Of a stretch of DNA of 64,000 nucleotides, positions 21,038 to 28,975 are shown piece by piece (the stretch's first letter is position 1; every line of letters begins with the position of its first letter). Source of the stretch: Ornithinimicrobium sp. CNJ-824 (GTDB taxonomy: Bacteria > Actinomycetota > Actinomycetes > Actinomycetales > Dermatophilaceae). A program made the position numbers and the translations under genes. Under the pieces are notes generated by a model, which saw only the letters and a list, made by a program, of their open reading frames with translations, searched no databases and was not told the origin of the DNA. Where the stretch lies: assembly GCF_001942405.1 (NCBI RefSeq), contig NZ_MKKA01000011.1, positions 248,001-312,000 of the forward strand, given 5' to 3'.

Positions 21038-21757
21038 ATGACCCAGAAGCAGACCATCCTCGGACGGATCAGCCAGCTGGCGCGGGCGAACATCAACTCG
21101 CTCCTGGACCGGGCCGAGGACCCGGAGAAGATGCTGGACCAGCTCATCCGCGACTACACCAACAGCATCGCCGAGGCCGAGGAGGCGGTGGCCCAGACCA
21201 TCGCCAACGTCCGGATGGCCGAGTCCGACCTGCAGGCCGACCGTGAGGCCGCCGCCGAGTGGGGCCGCAAGGCGTCGGCCGCGGCGGCCAAGGCCGAGCA
21301 GATGCGCTCGGGCGGCGACCCGGACGGTGCCTACAAGTTCGACAACCTGGCCCGGGTGGCGCTCAAGCGGCAGATCCAGCACGAGAACGACGTCCAGGCC
21401 GCCGAGCCCGCCATCGCCCAGCAGAACTCCACCGTCGAGCAGCTCAAGGACGGCCTGCGCACGATGAAGACCAAGCTGGAGGACCTCAAGGGGCGGCGGA
21501 GCACGCTGGTGGCCCGGGCCCGCAGCGTCGAGGCGCAGAGCAAGGTGCAGGACGCGATGTCCTCGATCGACGTGCTCGACCCCTCGAGCGACCTCGCCCG
21601 GTGGGAGGACAGCATCCGCCGCGAGGAGGCCCTCGTCCAGGGGCGGGCGGAGGCCCAGTCGACCCGGCTGGAGGACCAGTTCGCCGAGCTGGAGGACCAC
21701 GGCGCGGACGCCGAGGTCGAGGCCCGGCTCCAGGCGCTGAAGAACCAGCAGGGCTGA
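21038..21757 (+). CDS. pspA: PspA/IM30 family envelope-stress protein
   Basis: A 239-residue, almost fully helical protein of the PspA/Vipp1 (ESCRT-III-like) family, which assembles on the inner face of the membrane and limits proton leakage. It begins MTQKQTILGRISQLARANI, the amphipathic membrane-binding helix, and continues with RAEDPEKMLDQLIRDY and long coiled coils. A strong purine-rich ribosome site (AGGAAAGGAAG) precedes the ATG. It probably works with the TPM-domain protein just upstream. A perfect hairpin terminator follows. Confidence 0.95.
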   Translation: MTQKQTILGRISQLARANINSLLDRAEDPEKMLDQLIRDYTNSIAEAEEAVAQTIANVRMAESDLQADREAAAEWGRKASAAAAKAEQMRSGGDPDGAYKFDNLARVALKRQIQHENDVQAAEPAIAQQNSTVEQLKDGLRTMKTKLEDLKGRRSTLVARARSVEAQSKVQDAMSSIDVLDPSSDLARWEDSIRREEALVQGRAEAQSTRLEDQFAELEDHGADAEVEARLQALKNQQG

Positions 21758-21780
21758 GCGGGGCGCACCCCGCCACGGCA

Positions 21781-21817
21781 GGCAGGACCCCGCAGCCACC
21801 GGCTGCGGGGTCCTGCC
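21781..21817. terminator. Bidirectional hairpin terminator between pspA and pth
   Basis: A perfect 17-bp inverted repeat (21781-21797 and 21801-21817) with a 3-base ACC loop lies between the convergent pspA and pth stop codons. There is no T tract, as is common in high-GC terminators. It can serve both strands. Confidence 0.85.
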
Positions 21818-21820
21818 GCG

Positions 21821-22417
21821 TCAGCGGGAGTGGTGGCGCTGCTGGGCGGCCTCGAGGCCGAGGTGGACCAGGTCGGTGACCGCGTCCTCCCCGTCCCCCA
21901 CGAGCAGCTGGACCTCCTCGCGGTCCCGGGCCGGGAAGTCGGACAGCACGAAGTCGGCCGGGTCCTGACGCCCGGGGGGACGGCCGATGCCCAGCCGCAC
22001 CCGCAGGTAGTCCCGGCTGCCCAGGGACCCGCTCACCGAGCGGAGGCCGTTGTGCCCGCCCTCGCCGCCGCCGCGCTTGAGCCGGACCACCCCGGGGTCG
22101 AGGTCCAGCTCGTCGTGCACGACGACGACCTGGTCGAGCGGGACCTTGTAGAAGCTGCGCAGCCCGGCCACCGGCCCTCCGGAGAGGTTCATGTAGGTCG
22201 TCGGCCGGGCGAGGACCACCCGCGGACCGGGCAGCCCGCCCGGGAGCGTGCCCAGCCTGACCTCCGCGGCCGTGGCACCAGGCACCTTGTGCCGGCGCAG
22301 CCCTGCCCCGGCCTGCTGCGCCAGCCGGTCGACCACCATGGCGCCGACGTTGTGCCGGTTGCCGGCATACCCGGGACCGGGGTTGCCCAGGCCGACGACC
22401 AACCAGGGTGCCTCCAT
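21821..22417 (-). CDS. pth: Peptidyl-tRNA hydrolase
   Basis: Releases tRNA from dropped-off peptidyl-tRNA. The 198-residue protein carries [20 protein letters not shown] (with the catalytic His of NRHN), [22 protein letters not shown] and [14 protein letters not shown] 22417 is chosen over two upstream in-frame starts because GAGGAG lies nine bases before it and the protein then begins directly at the family core. It follows rplY on the same strand, as in most Actinobacteria, and probably shares its transcript. Confidence 0.95.
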   Translation of the reverse strand: MEAPWLVVGLGNPGPGYAGNRHNVGAMVVDRLAQQAGAGLRRHKVPGATAAEVRLGTLPGGLPGPRVVLARPTTYMNLSGGPVAGLRSFYKVPLDQVVVVHDELDLDPGVVRLKRGGGEGGHNGLRSVSGSLGSRDYLRVRLGIGRPPGRQDPADFVLSDFPARDREEVQLLVGDGEDAVTDLVHLGLEAAQQRHHSR

Positions 22418-22515
22418 CGGGGGGAACTCCTCTCGTGCGTGCACGGCCATGGCCACGTCCCCGCGCTCGGCGGGCGACGTGGCCATGGTCTACGGGCGGG
22501 CGGGAGCCGGTCGGC

Positions 22516-23205
22516 TCACTCCTCGGAGGAGGCGCCCTCGCCCTCCTCGGCACCCTCGGCCGGGGCCTCGGCGGCCTCCGCGGAGGCGGACTCCTCGTCG
22601 GACTCCTCCTGCTCGATGCCGGCCTCGGCCTCGGCCTCGGCCAGCTCGGCCTCCAGGGCCTCCTCGGACATGGCCTGGGAGACGTTGACCACGAGGGCCT
22701 CGGGGTCGGTGACCAGGGTGACGCCCTCGGGCAGCTCGACCTCGCCGGCGTGGATCTGGGTGCCGGCCTCCAGCCCCTCGACGGAGACGGTGAACACCTC
22801 GGGGATGTGGGTCGCCTCGGTCTCGACGGTCAGCTCGCCGTGGTCGACGGTGACGATCGTCTCCGGGGCGGCCTCGCCCTCGACGTGGACGACCACGTCG
22901 ACGGTGACCTTCTCGCCCTTGCGGACGATGACGAGGTCGACGTGCTCGATGAAGCGCTTCACCGGGTCGCGCTGCACGTCCTTGGCCAGCGCGAGCTGCG
23001 TCTGCCCCTCGATGTCGAGGCTGAGCACGGCGTTGCTGTGCTTGAGCGCCATCATCGTCTCGTGGCCCGGGAGGGTGAGGTGGACGGGGTCGGTGCCGTG
23101 GCCGTAGAGGACGGCGGGCACCTTGTCGGCCCGGCGGATGCGGCGGGCCGCGCCCTTGCCGAACTCGGCGCGCTTCTCGGCGGTGATGCGGATCTGGTCA
23201 GCCAT
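22516..23205 (-). CDS. rplY: Ribosomal protein bL25, long CTC form
   Basis: A 229-residue 5S-rRNA-binding ribosomal protein of the TL5/CTC type. The L25 domain (MADQIRITAEKRAEFGKGAA to about 95) is followed by the TL5 beta domain (VTVDVVVHVEGEAAPETIV) and a very acidic Glu/Ala tail of about 50 residues. The operon glmU-prs-rplY-pth links it to translation and nucleotide precursors. A 224-base gap to prs may hold its own promoter. Confidence 0.96.
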   Translation of the reverse strand: MADQIRITAEKRAEFGKGAARRIRRADKVPAVLYGHGTDPVHLTLPGHETMMALKHSNAVLSLDIEGQTQLALAKDVQRDPVKRFIEHVDLVIVRKGEKVTVDVVVHVEGEAAPETIVTVDHGELTVETEATHIPEVFTVSVEGLEAGTQIHAGEVELPEGVTLVTDPEALVVNVSQAMSEEALEAELAEAEAEAGIEQEESDEESASAEAAEAPAEGAEEGEGASSEE

Positions 23206-23429
23206 GCGGGAGGACTTCTTCCATGAGGGAGGCGGGTGGGACGGGCCTCGACGCGGGACACGGCACGGGCATCGCGGAGGCGCCGGCACCAGCCCGTCGT
23301 GCGGGCGGTGCGACACGCTTCGTCGAATCACGGCCACCGCAGACCATGCGGTGTCCCTCGCCGAGGCAACGCCCGGGAGTCTACCGTCTGCCCGGAGAGG
23401 GGGGAAATCCCTGCGGAGGACGGGTGGGC
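23206..23429 (-). promoter_or_regulatory. Leader/intergenic region upstream of rplY
   Basis: This is one of the longest gene-free stretches in the window (224 bases). On the minus strand a TAGACT hexamer lies at about 23379-23384 and could be a -10 box for an rplY-pth transcript, giving a long leader. I see no convincing riboswitch or attenuator fold. The promoter call is weak. Confidence 0.3.
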
Positions 23430-24413
23430 TCAGGCCTGGCCGTCGAACATGGAGGTGACCGACCCGTCCTCGAAGACCTCCCGGATGGCCCGGGCGACCA
23501 GCGGGGCGATCGACAGCTCGGTGACCTTGTCCAGGGCCCGGGCCTCCTCCGACAGCGGCAGGGTGTCGGTGACGATCACCTCGGTGGCCACCGAGTTTCG
23601 CAGGCGCTGGACGGCCGGGTCGGAGAAGATCGCGTGGGTGGCCGCGACGACGACGCCCTTGGCCCCGTCGGCCATGAGCGCGTCGGCGGCCTGGGTGATG
23701 GTGCCGCCGCTGTCGATCATGTCGTCCACCAGGACGCACATCCGCCCGGCGACCTCGCCGACGACCCGCTTGGCGACCGACTGGTTGGGCCGGGTGATGT
23801 CGCGCGTCTTGTGGATGAACGCCAGCGGCACCCCGCCGAGGCGGTTGGACCAGTACTCCGCGACCTTGATCCGGCCGGCGTCCGGGGAGACGACGGCCAG
23901 GTCCTCGCCGGCGTACTTCTCCTTGACGTAGTCGGCCAGGATCGGCAGGGCCATGAGGTGGTCGACGGGCCCGTCGAAGAACCCCTGGATCTGGGCGGTG
24001 TGCAGGTCCACGGCCATGAGCCGGTCGGCCCCGGCGGTCTTGAACAGGTCGGCCATGAGGCGGGCCGAGATCGGCTCGCGGCCGCGGTGCTTCTTGTCCT
24101 GGCGCGCGTAGCCGTAGAAGGGCAGCACCACGGTGATCCGCTTGGCCGAGGCCCGCTTGAGCGCGTCGACCATGATCAGGTGCTCCATGATCCACTCGTT
24201 GACCGGGGCGGCGTGGCTCTGGATGACGAACGCGTCGCACCCGCGCACCGACTCGTCGAAGCGCACGTAGATCTCGCTGTTGGCGAAGGCGTAGGCCTGG
24301 GTCGGCACCAGCGAGGTGTCCAGCTCCTCGGCGATCGACTCCGCCAGCGCGCGGTGGGCCCGCCCGGTGAAGACCATGAGGTTCTTCTCGGGGGTGCGGT
24401 GGATGCCGGTCAT
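23430..24413 (-). CDS. prs: Ribose-phosphate pyrophosphokinase
   Basis: Makes PRPP from ribose-5-phosphate and ATP for nucleotide, His and Trp synthesis. The 327-residue protein contains FANSEIYVRFDESVRG, the flexible catalytic loop region GYARQDKKHRGREPISARL, DLHTAQIQGFFD, and the PRPP-binding loop VLVDDMIDSGGTI. It starts 6 bases after the glmU stop. Intact and of normal length. Confidence 0.97.
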   Translation of the reverse strand: MTGIHRTPEKNLMVFTGRAHRALAESIAEELDTSLVPTQAYAFANSEIYVRFDESVRGCDAFVIQSHAAPVNEWIMEHLIMVDALKRASAKRITVVLPFYGYARQDKKHRGREPISARLMADLFKTAGADRLMAVDLHTAQIQGFFDGPVDHLMALPILADYVKEKYAGEDLAVVSPDAGRIKVAEYWSNRLGGVPLAFIHKTRDITRPNQSVAKRVVGEVAGRMCVLVDDMIDSGGTITQAADALMADGAKGVVVAATHAIFSDPAVQRLRNSVATEVIVTDTLPLSEEARALDKVTELSIAPLVARAIREVFEDGSVTSMFDGQA

Positions 24414-24419
24414 CAGCTC

Positions 24420-25966
24420 TCAGCTCTCCTGGGTGGGGGTCGGGTCGGCGGCGCCGTCGGGACGGGTATGCGGTGAGGCCGCCGGCGGCGGGACGTCCCC
24501 GGCGTCCTCCTCCCGGGCGAGGGCGTCCTCGGCGGCCCGGGCGGTGGCGGTGCCGGCCCGACGGCGGGCGACCCACCCGTCCACGTTGCGCTGCCGGCCG
24601 CGGGCCACCGCGATCTGCCCCGGCCCCACCCGGCCCTCGATGGCCGAGCCGGCCGCCACGTAGGCACCGTCGGCGATGTCGACGGGGGCGATGAGCACCG
24701 AGTCCGACCCGACGAAGCTGTGCCGGCCGACCGTGGTGCGGTGCTTGGCCACCCCGTCGTAGTTGGCGAAGATCGTGCCGGCGCCGATGTTGGCGCCCTC
24801 GCCGATGGTCGCGTCCCCGCAGTAGGTGAGGTGGGGCACCTTCGCACCGGCACCGATCCGGGCGTTCTTGGTCTCCACGAAGCCGCCGATCTTGCCGTCG
24901 CGCCCAGCTCGGTGCCGGGACGCAGGTAGGAGAACGGGCCGACCGAGGCGCCCTCGCCGACGACGGCCAGCTCGGCCTGGGTGCGCACCACGCTGGCCCG
25001 GTCGCCCACGACCGTGTCGGTCAGGGTGGTGTCCGGGCCGACGACGGCCTCGCTGCCCACGGTGGTGGCCCCGAGCAGCTGCACCGCGGGCCGCAGCACG
25101 GTGTCCCGGCCGATCGTCACGTCGGCGTCGATCCAGGTGGTGGCGGGGTCCACCACCGTGACACCCTCGCGCATCCAGTGCTCGACGGTGCGGCGGTTGA
25201 GCTCACGGCCCAGCTGGGCCAGCTGCACCCGGTCGTTGACGCCCTCGGTCTGCCAGAGGTCCTCGACCAGGTGGGCCGAGACCCGTCGACCCTCGTCCCG
25301 GGCGATCGCGACGACGTCGGTGAGGTACTTCTCCCCCTGGGCGTTGTCCGTGCCCACCCGGGCCAGCGCCGACCGCAGCAGCGCGGCGTCGAAGGCGTAG
25401 ATGCCGGAGTTGATCTCCCGCACGTCGACGACGTGGGACCACTCGTCGCCGGCCTCCCGGTGCGCGAGGGCGTCCTTGAACTCCATGATGGCCACGACGT
25501 CCCCGGCGTCGTCCCGCACGACCCTGCCGTAGGACTTCGCGTCCGGCAGCTCGGCGGTGATGACGGTGACCGCCGCGCCGCTGCGCTCGTGCCGCTCGGT
25601 GAGCTCGCGCAGGGTGGACCCGGTGAGCAGGGGCACGTCGCCCATCGTCACCAGCACGGTCCCCTCGAGGTCCTCGGGCAGGGCCTCCAGGCCGCACTCG
25701 CAGGCCCGGCCGGTGCCCTTGACCTCGTCCTGGTCGGCGACCAGGGCGTCGGCGTCGAGCTCCTCGACGTGGGCGGCCACCCGGTCCCGCTCGTGCCGGA
25801 CCACCACGGCCAGGTGGCGGGGGGCGGCCTGCCGGGCGGCGTGCAGGGCGTGCCCGAGCAGGGTGCGACCGCCGATGCGGTGCAGGACCTTGGGGGTGGT
25901 TGACTTCATCCGGGTGCCTTCGCCGGCGGCCAGGACGATGACGGCGGCAGGGTCGTGTGAGGTCAC
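24420..25966 (-). CDS. glmU: Bifunctional N-acetylglucosamine-1-phosphate uridylyltransferase/glucosamine-1-phosphate acetyltransferase (frameshifted)
   Basis: Makes UDP-GlcNAc for peptidoglycan. The N-terminal pyrophosphorylase domain carries LAAGEGTRMKSTTPKVLH and GDVPLLTG; the C-terminal left-handed beta helix has many hexapeptide repeats (IGEGANIGAGTIFANYDG). The frame breaks near 24902: one missing base joins YLRPGTELG to RDGKIGGFVETKNARIGAG, giving about 515 residues including a 60-residue disordered tail. An essential gene, so a read error is likely. GTG 25966 is preferred over GTG 25972 because a TACAGT box (25974-25979) lies 7 bases before it, as in leaderless transcripts. Confidence 0.93.
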
Positions 25967-26025
25967 GGGCACGACTGTACCCGTGGCTGCGGCACGGCCG
26001 ATCGGGCTGTTGGCATGATGGACCG

Positions 26026-26679
26026 GTGACCTCCCCCGCTCCCAAGAACGCCGCCCGCAACCGGATGACGGGGCCGCAGCGCCGTCAGCAGCTCATCGAG
26101 GTGGGGCGACGGCTGTTCGCCGAGCGGGGGTTCGAGGGCACGACCGTGGAGGAGATCGCCGCCACCGCCGGGGTGTCCAAGCCGGTCCTCTACGAGCACT
26201 TCGGCGGCAAGGAGGGGCTGTACGCGGTCGTCGTGGACCGGGAGATCCAGGCGCTGCTGGGGCAGATGACCGAGGCCCTGACGAAGGAGGGGGCGCACGC
26301 CCGCGCGCTGCTGGAGGCGGCGGCGATGGCCCTGCTGGACTACATCGAGAACTCCACCGACGGGTTCCGGATCCTCGTGCGCGACAGCCCGCCCGGACAG
26401 TCGACCGGGTCCTTCGCCAGCCTCATCAGCGACATCGCCAGCCAGGTCGAGCACATCCTGGCCGCCGAGTTCAGGCGCCGGCGGCTCGACCCCAAGACCG
26501 CACCCCTGTACGCCCAGATGCTCGTCGGCATGGTGGCCATCCCCGGCGGGTGGTGGCTGGACTCCCGTCGGATGAAGAAGGAGGACGTGGCCGCCCACCT
26601 GGTGAACCTCGCCTGGAACGGCCTCTCCGGCATGGAGGCCCGGCCCGCGCTCCGGACGGTCAGGGCCCGGAGGGAGTAG
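26026..26679 (+). CDS. TetR/AcrR family transcriptional regulator
   Basis: A 217-residue regulator with an N-terminal TetR helix-turn-helix (TTVEEIAATAGVSKPVLYEHF, about residues 36-56) and a helical ligand domain holding RILVRDSPPGQSTG and GMVAIPGGWWLD. The GTG start has no ribosome site but a CATGAT box six bases upstream, which suggests a leaderless mRNA. It is divergent from glmU; a similar TetR gene beside glmU is common in Actinobacteria. Target genes are not evident here. Confidence 0.9.
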   Translation: MTSPAPKNAARNRMTGPQRRQQLIEVGRRLFAERGFEGTTVEEIAATAGVSKPVLYEHFGGKEGLYAVVVDREIQALLGQMTEALTKEGAHARALLEAAAMALLDYIENSTDGFRILVRDSPPGQSTGSFASLISDIASQVEHILAAEFRRRRLDPKTAPLYAQMLVGMVAIPGGWWLDSRRMKKEDVAAHLVNLAWNGLSGMEARPALRTVRARRE

Positions 26680-26722
26680 ACCTGCGGCCGGACCACTAGG
26701 CTGGTGCGGTCCTCGCGGACGT

Positions 26723-26801
26723 TCCCCGGTTGCTCTGCTGGCAGGGGCCGCCTGACTTTGAATCAGGACTAGCGACGCAGGTTCGATTCCTGCCCGGGGA
26801 G
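26723..26801 (+). tRNA. tRNA-Gln (UUG anticodon), unusual core
   Basis: Acceptor arms TCCCCGG and CCGGGGA pair perfectly, the T-arm is GCAGG-TTCGATT-CCTGC, and the anticodon arm is CCTGA-CTTTGAA-TCAGG with anticodon UUG. A U1-A72 first pair and G73 match glutamine identity. The D-to-anticodon junction is 2 nt and the variable region is 9 nt (ACTAGCGAC), both longer than usual for class I. CCA is not encoded. The Gln call rests on the anticodon and the acceptor end. Confidence 0.75.
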
Positions 26802-26830
26802 CCGTGCACGGCCCTACTACAGTGGTCGCC

Positions 26831-27348
26831 ATGGGTGAACCGGAGCGGGACGGCCCCGACCGGGACGAGGTCGACCGCATCGTCGCGGCCTGGCGTCGCG
26901 AGCGGCCCGACCTCGACGTCGCCCCGCTCGAGGTGCTCTCCCGGGTCTCCCGCCTGGCCCGGCACCTCGACCTCGCCCGCCGGGAGGCCTTCGCCGGCCG
27001 CGGGCTGGAGTCGTGGGAGTTCGACGTGCTCTCCGCCCTGCGGCGCGCCGGGGAGCCCTACCGGCTCACCCCGACCCAGCTGGTCCGCCAGACCCTCGTG
27101 ACCAGCGGCACCATGACCAACCGGATCTCCCGGCTGGCCGAGCGGGGCCTGGTCGAGCGCACCACGTCCGAGGCCGACCTGCGCTCGGTCCTCGTCCGCC
27201 TGCGCCCGCCGGGCGGGACGTCGTCGACGGTGCCCTGGAGGAGCTGGTGGCCGGCGAGCGGGAGATCCTCGCCGCGCTTCCCCCGGCCGAGCAGGCCGAC
27301 GTGGCCACGGTGCTCAAGCGCCTGCTCCGGCCCTTCGACGACCGCTGA
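26831..27348 (+). CDS. MarR family transcriptional regulator (frameshifted)
   Basis: A 172-residue winged-helix regulator when read across one missing base. It contains ESWEFDVLSALRRAG, the recognition region QTLVTSGTMTNRISRLAERG, and the wing GLVERTTSEADLRSVLVRL. The break is near 27205 in a C run (LVRLRP must continue AGRDVVDGALEELVAGE). The ATG has no ribosome site; a TACAGT box ends 7 bases before it, suggesting leaderless expression. It follows tRNA-Gln by 29 bases. Partner genes are unknown; the ABC exporter downstream has its own TetR regulator. Confidence 0.85.
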
Positions 27349-27408
27349 GGGGCCCTTCCCCGGCACCCTCGGGCACGTCCCCGACCACCCGCCCACCACC
27401 CCCTTGCG

Positions 27409-27451
27409 CTGAACGCACGTTCAGTCCTAGGCTGACTGCATGTTCAGTCAG
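27409..27451 (+). promoter_or_regulatory. Double-palindrome operator and leaderless promoter of the TetR-ABC operon
   Basis: Two inverted repeats flank the start of transcription. The first (27409-27424, CTGAACG-CA-CGTTCAG) is perfect; the second (27432-27451) has 7-base arms CTGACTG and CAGTCAG around a 6-base centre that contains the ATG at 27440. A TAGGCT -10 box (27429-27434) lies between them and ends 5 bases before the ATG; a TTGCGC element (27404-27409) is a candidate -35. Repressor binding at both would block the promoter fully. The repeats are seen; the role is inferred. Confidence 0.7.
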
Positions 27452-28058
27452 CCTCCCGCCTCGGCCCGGGAGCGCATCCTCACGGCGGCCGTCGACCTGT
27501 TCGGCCGCCACGGCGTCCGGTCGACGAGCCTCAAGGTGATCGCGGCCGCCGCCGGGGTCTCCCCCGCCCTGGTGATCCACCACTACGGCACCAAGGACGG
27601 GCTGCGGGAGGCGTGCGACGAGCACGTGGTCCGCACGATCAGGGAGGCCAAGACAGGGGCGATGGCCGACGGTCCGGGCATGGACCTGGTCACGCTCGTG
27701 GCCGGCATGGACGACGCCCGGCCCATGCTGCGCTACCTGGCCCGGGTGCTCGTCGAGGGCAGTCCCCACCTGGACGCCCTGCTGGACGACCTGGTCGACG
27801 ACGCCCTGGAGTACACCGCCGAGGCCGAGCGCAGCGGCGTGGTCCGCCCGACCGCCGACCCCCGGGGCCGCATGGTCGTGCTGACCCTGTGGTCCCTGGG
27901 GACGCTGGTCCTGCACGAGCAGCTCCACCGGCTCCTGGGCGCCGACCTGCTGGACGACGGGGGCGACCTGCTGCCCTACCTGCGTCCGGCCGCCGAGATC
28001 CTCACCTCCGGCGTGCTGACGCCGGAGGCCCTCACCACCCCTCCGAGGCCCCTCATGA
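27440..28058 (+). CDS. TetR family regulator of the adjacent ABC exporter
   Basis: A regulator of about 205 residues: TetR helix-turn-helix ([23 protein letters not shown], about residues 28-50) and a helical ligand domain. In the sequence as given it has no stop and runs in frame into the ATPase gene; a true fusion is unlikely. Removing one C from the run near 28036 would end it at TGA 28056-28058, overlapping the ATPase start as ATGA, the pattern used throughout this window. It probably represses its own three-gene operon through the palindromes at its start and responds to the exported compound. Confidence 0.8.
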
Positions 28059-28974
28059 GCTCCGCACCCGTCATCCGCACCGAGGGACTCGTCAAGACCT
28101 TCGGCTCCACCCGTGCGCTCGACGGCCTCGACCTGCAGGTCGAGGCGGCGAGGTCCACGGCTTCCTCGGCCCCAACGGGGCCGGCAAGTCCACCACCATC
28201 CGCGTGCTCCTCGGCCTGCTGCGGGCCGACGGCGGCACCGCCCGGCTCTTCGGGCAGGACCCGTGGGACGAGGCGGTCGGGCTGCACCGGCGGCTGGCCT
28301 ACGTGCCGGGCGACGTCGAGCTGTGGCCCAACCTCACCGGCGGCGAGGCCATCGACCTGTTCGCCCGGCTGCGCGGCACCCCCGACCGGGCCCGTCGCGA
28401 CGAGCTCGTCGACCGCTTCGACCTCGACCCGGGCAAGAAGGCCCGCACCTACTCCAAGGGCAACCGGCAGAAGGTCGCGCTCGTCGCCGCGCTCGCCTCC
28501 CCGGTCGACCTGCTCCTGCTCGACGAACCCACGGCAGGGCTGGACCCGCTCATGGAGGTCGTCTTCCAGGAGTGCATCCGCGAGGCCCGGGCGCAGGGCA
28601 CCACGGTCCTGCTCTCCAGCCACATCCTGGCCCAGGTGGAGGTCCTCGCCGACCGGGTCTCCATCATCCGCGCCGGCCGGGTCGCCGAGAGCGGCACCCT
28701 GCAGGACCTGCGGCACATGTCCCGCACCACGGTCGTGGCGACCGTGCGACGTCCCGCCGACGGGCTCGCCGACCTCCCCGGGGTGCATGCGCTCGAGCGC
28801 TCCGGCGACCAGGTCAGGCTGGACGTCGACGGCGACCGGGTCGAACCGGTCCTGCAGGCCCTGGCCGGTCTCGGCGTCACCGCCATCGTGGCGCACCCCC
28901 CGACCCTGGAGCAGCTGCTCATGCGGCACTACGGCGACGGGCCCACCGCCGACGAGGACGCGGAGGTGGCCTGA
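28055..28974 (+). CDS. ABC transporter ATP-binding protein, antibiotic-exporter type (frameshifted)
   Basis: A 306-residue ATPase. It starts [18 protein letters not shown]; Walker A is [13 protein letters not shown], the signature region is [19 protein letters not shown], Walker B is [17 protein letters not shown], and the switch His is in [11 protein letters not shown]. One G is missing near 28147, so DLQVEA must read on into [11 protein letters not shown]. The C-terminal part is a regulatory extension. It energises the 12-helix permease two bases downstream, as in drug and polyketide-antibiotic exporters. Confidence 0.9.
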
Positions 28975-28975
28975 G

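Noticed and set aside
15154..21147. A 1997-residue minus-strand frame extending mfd upstream
   Set aside because: The extra N-terminal part is antisense to the TPM and pspA genes. ATG 18780 with its ribosome site gives the normal Mfd start and length.
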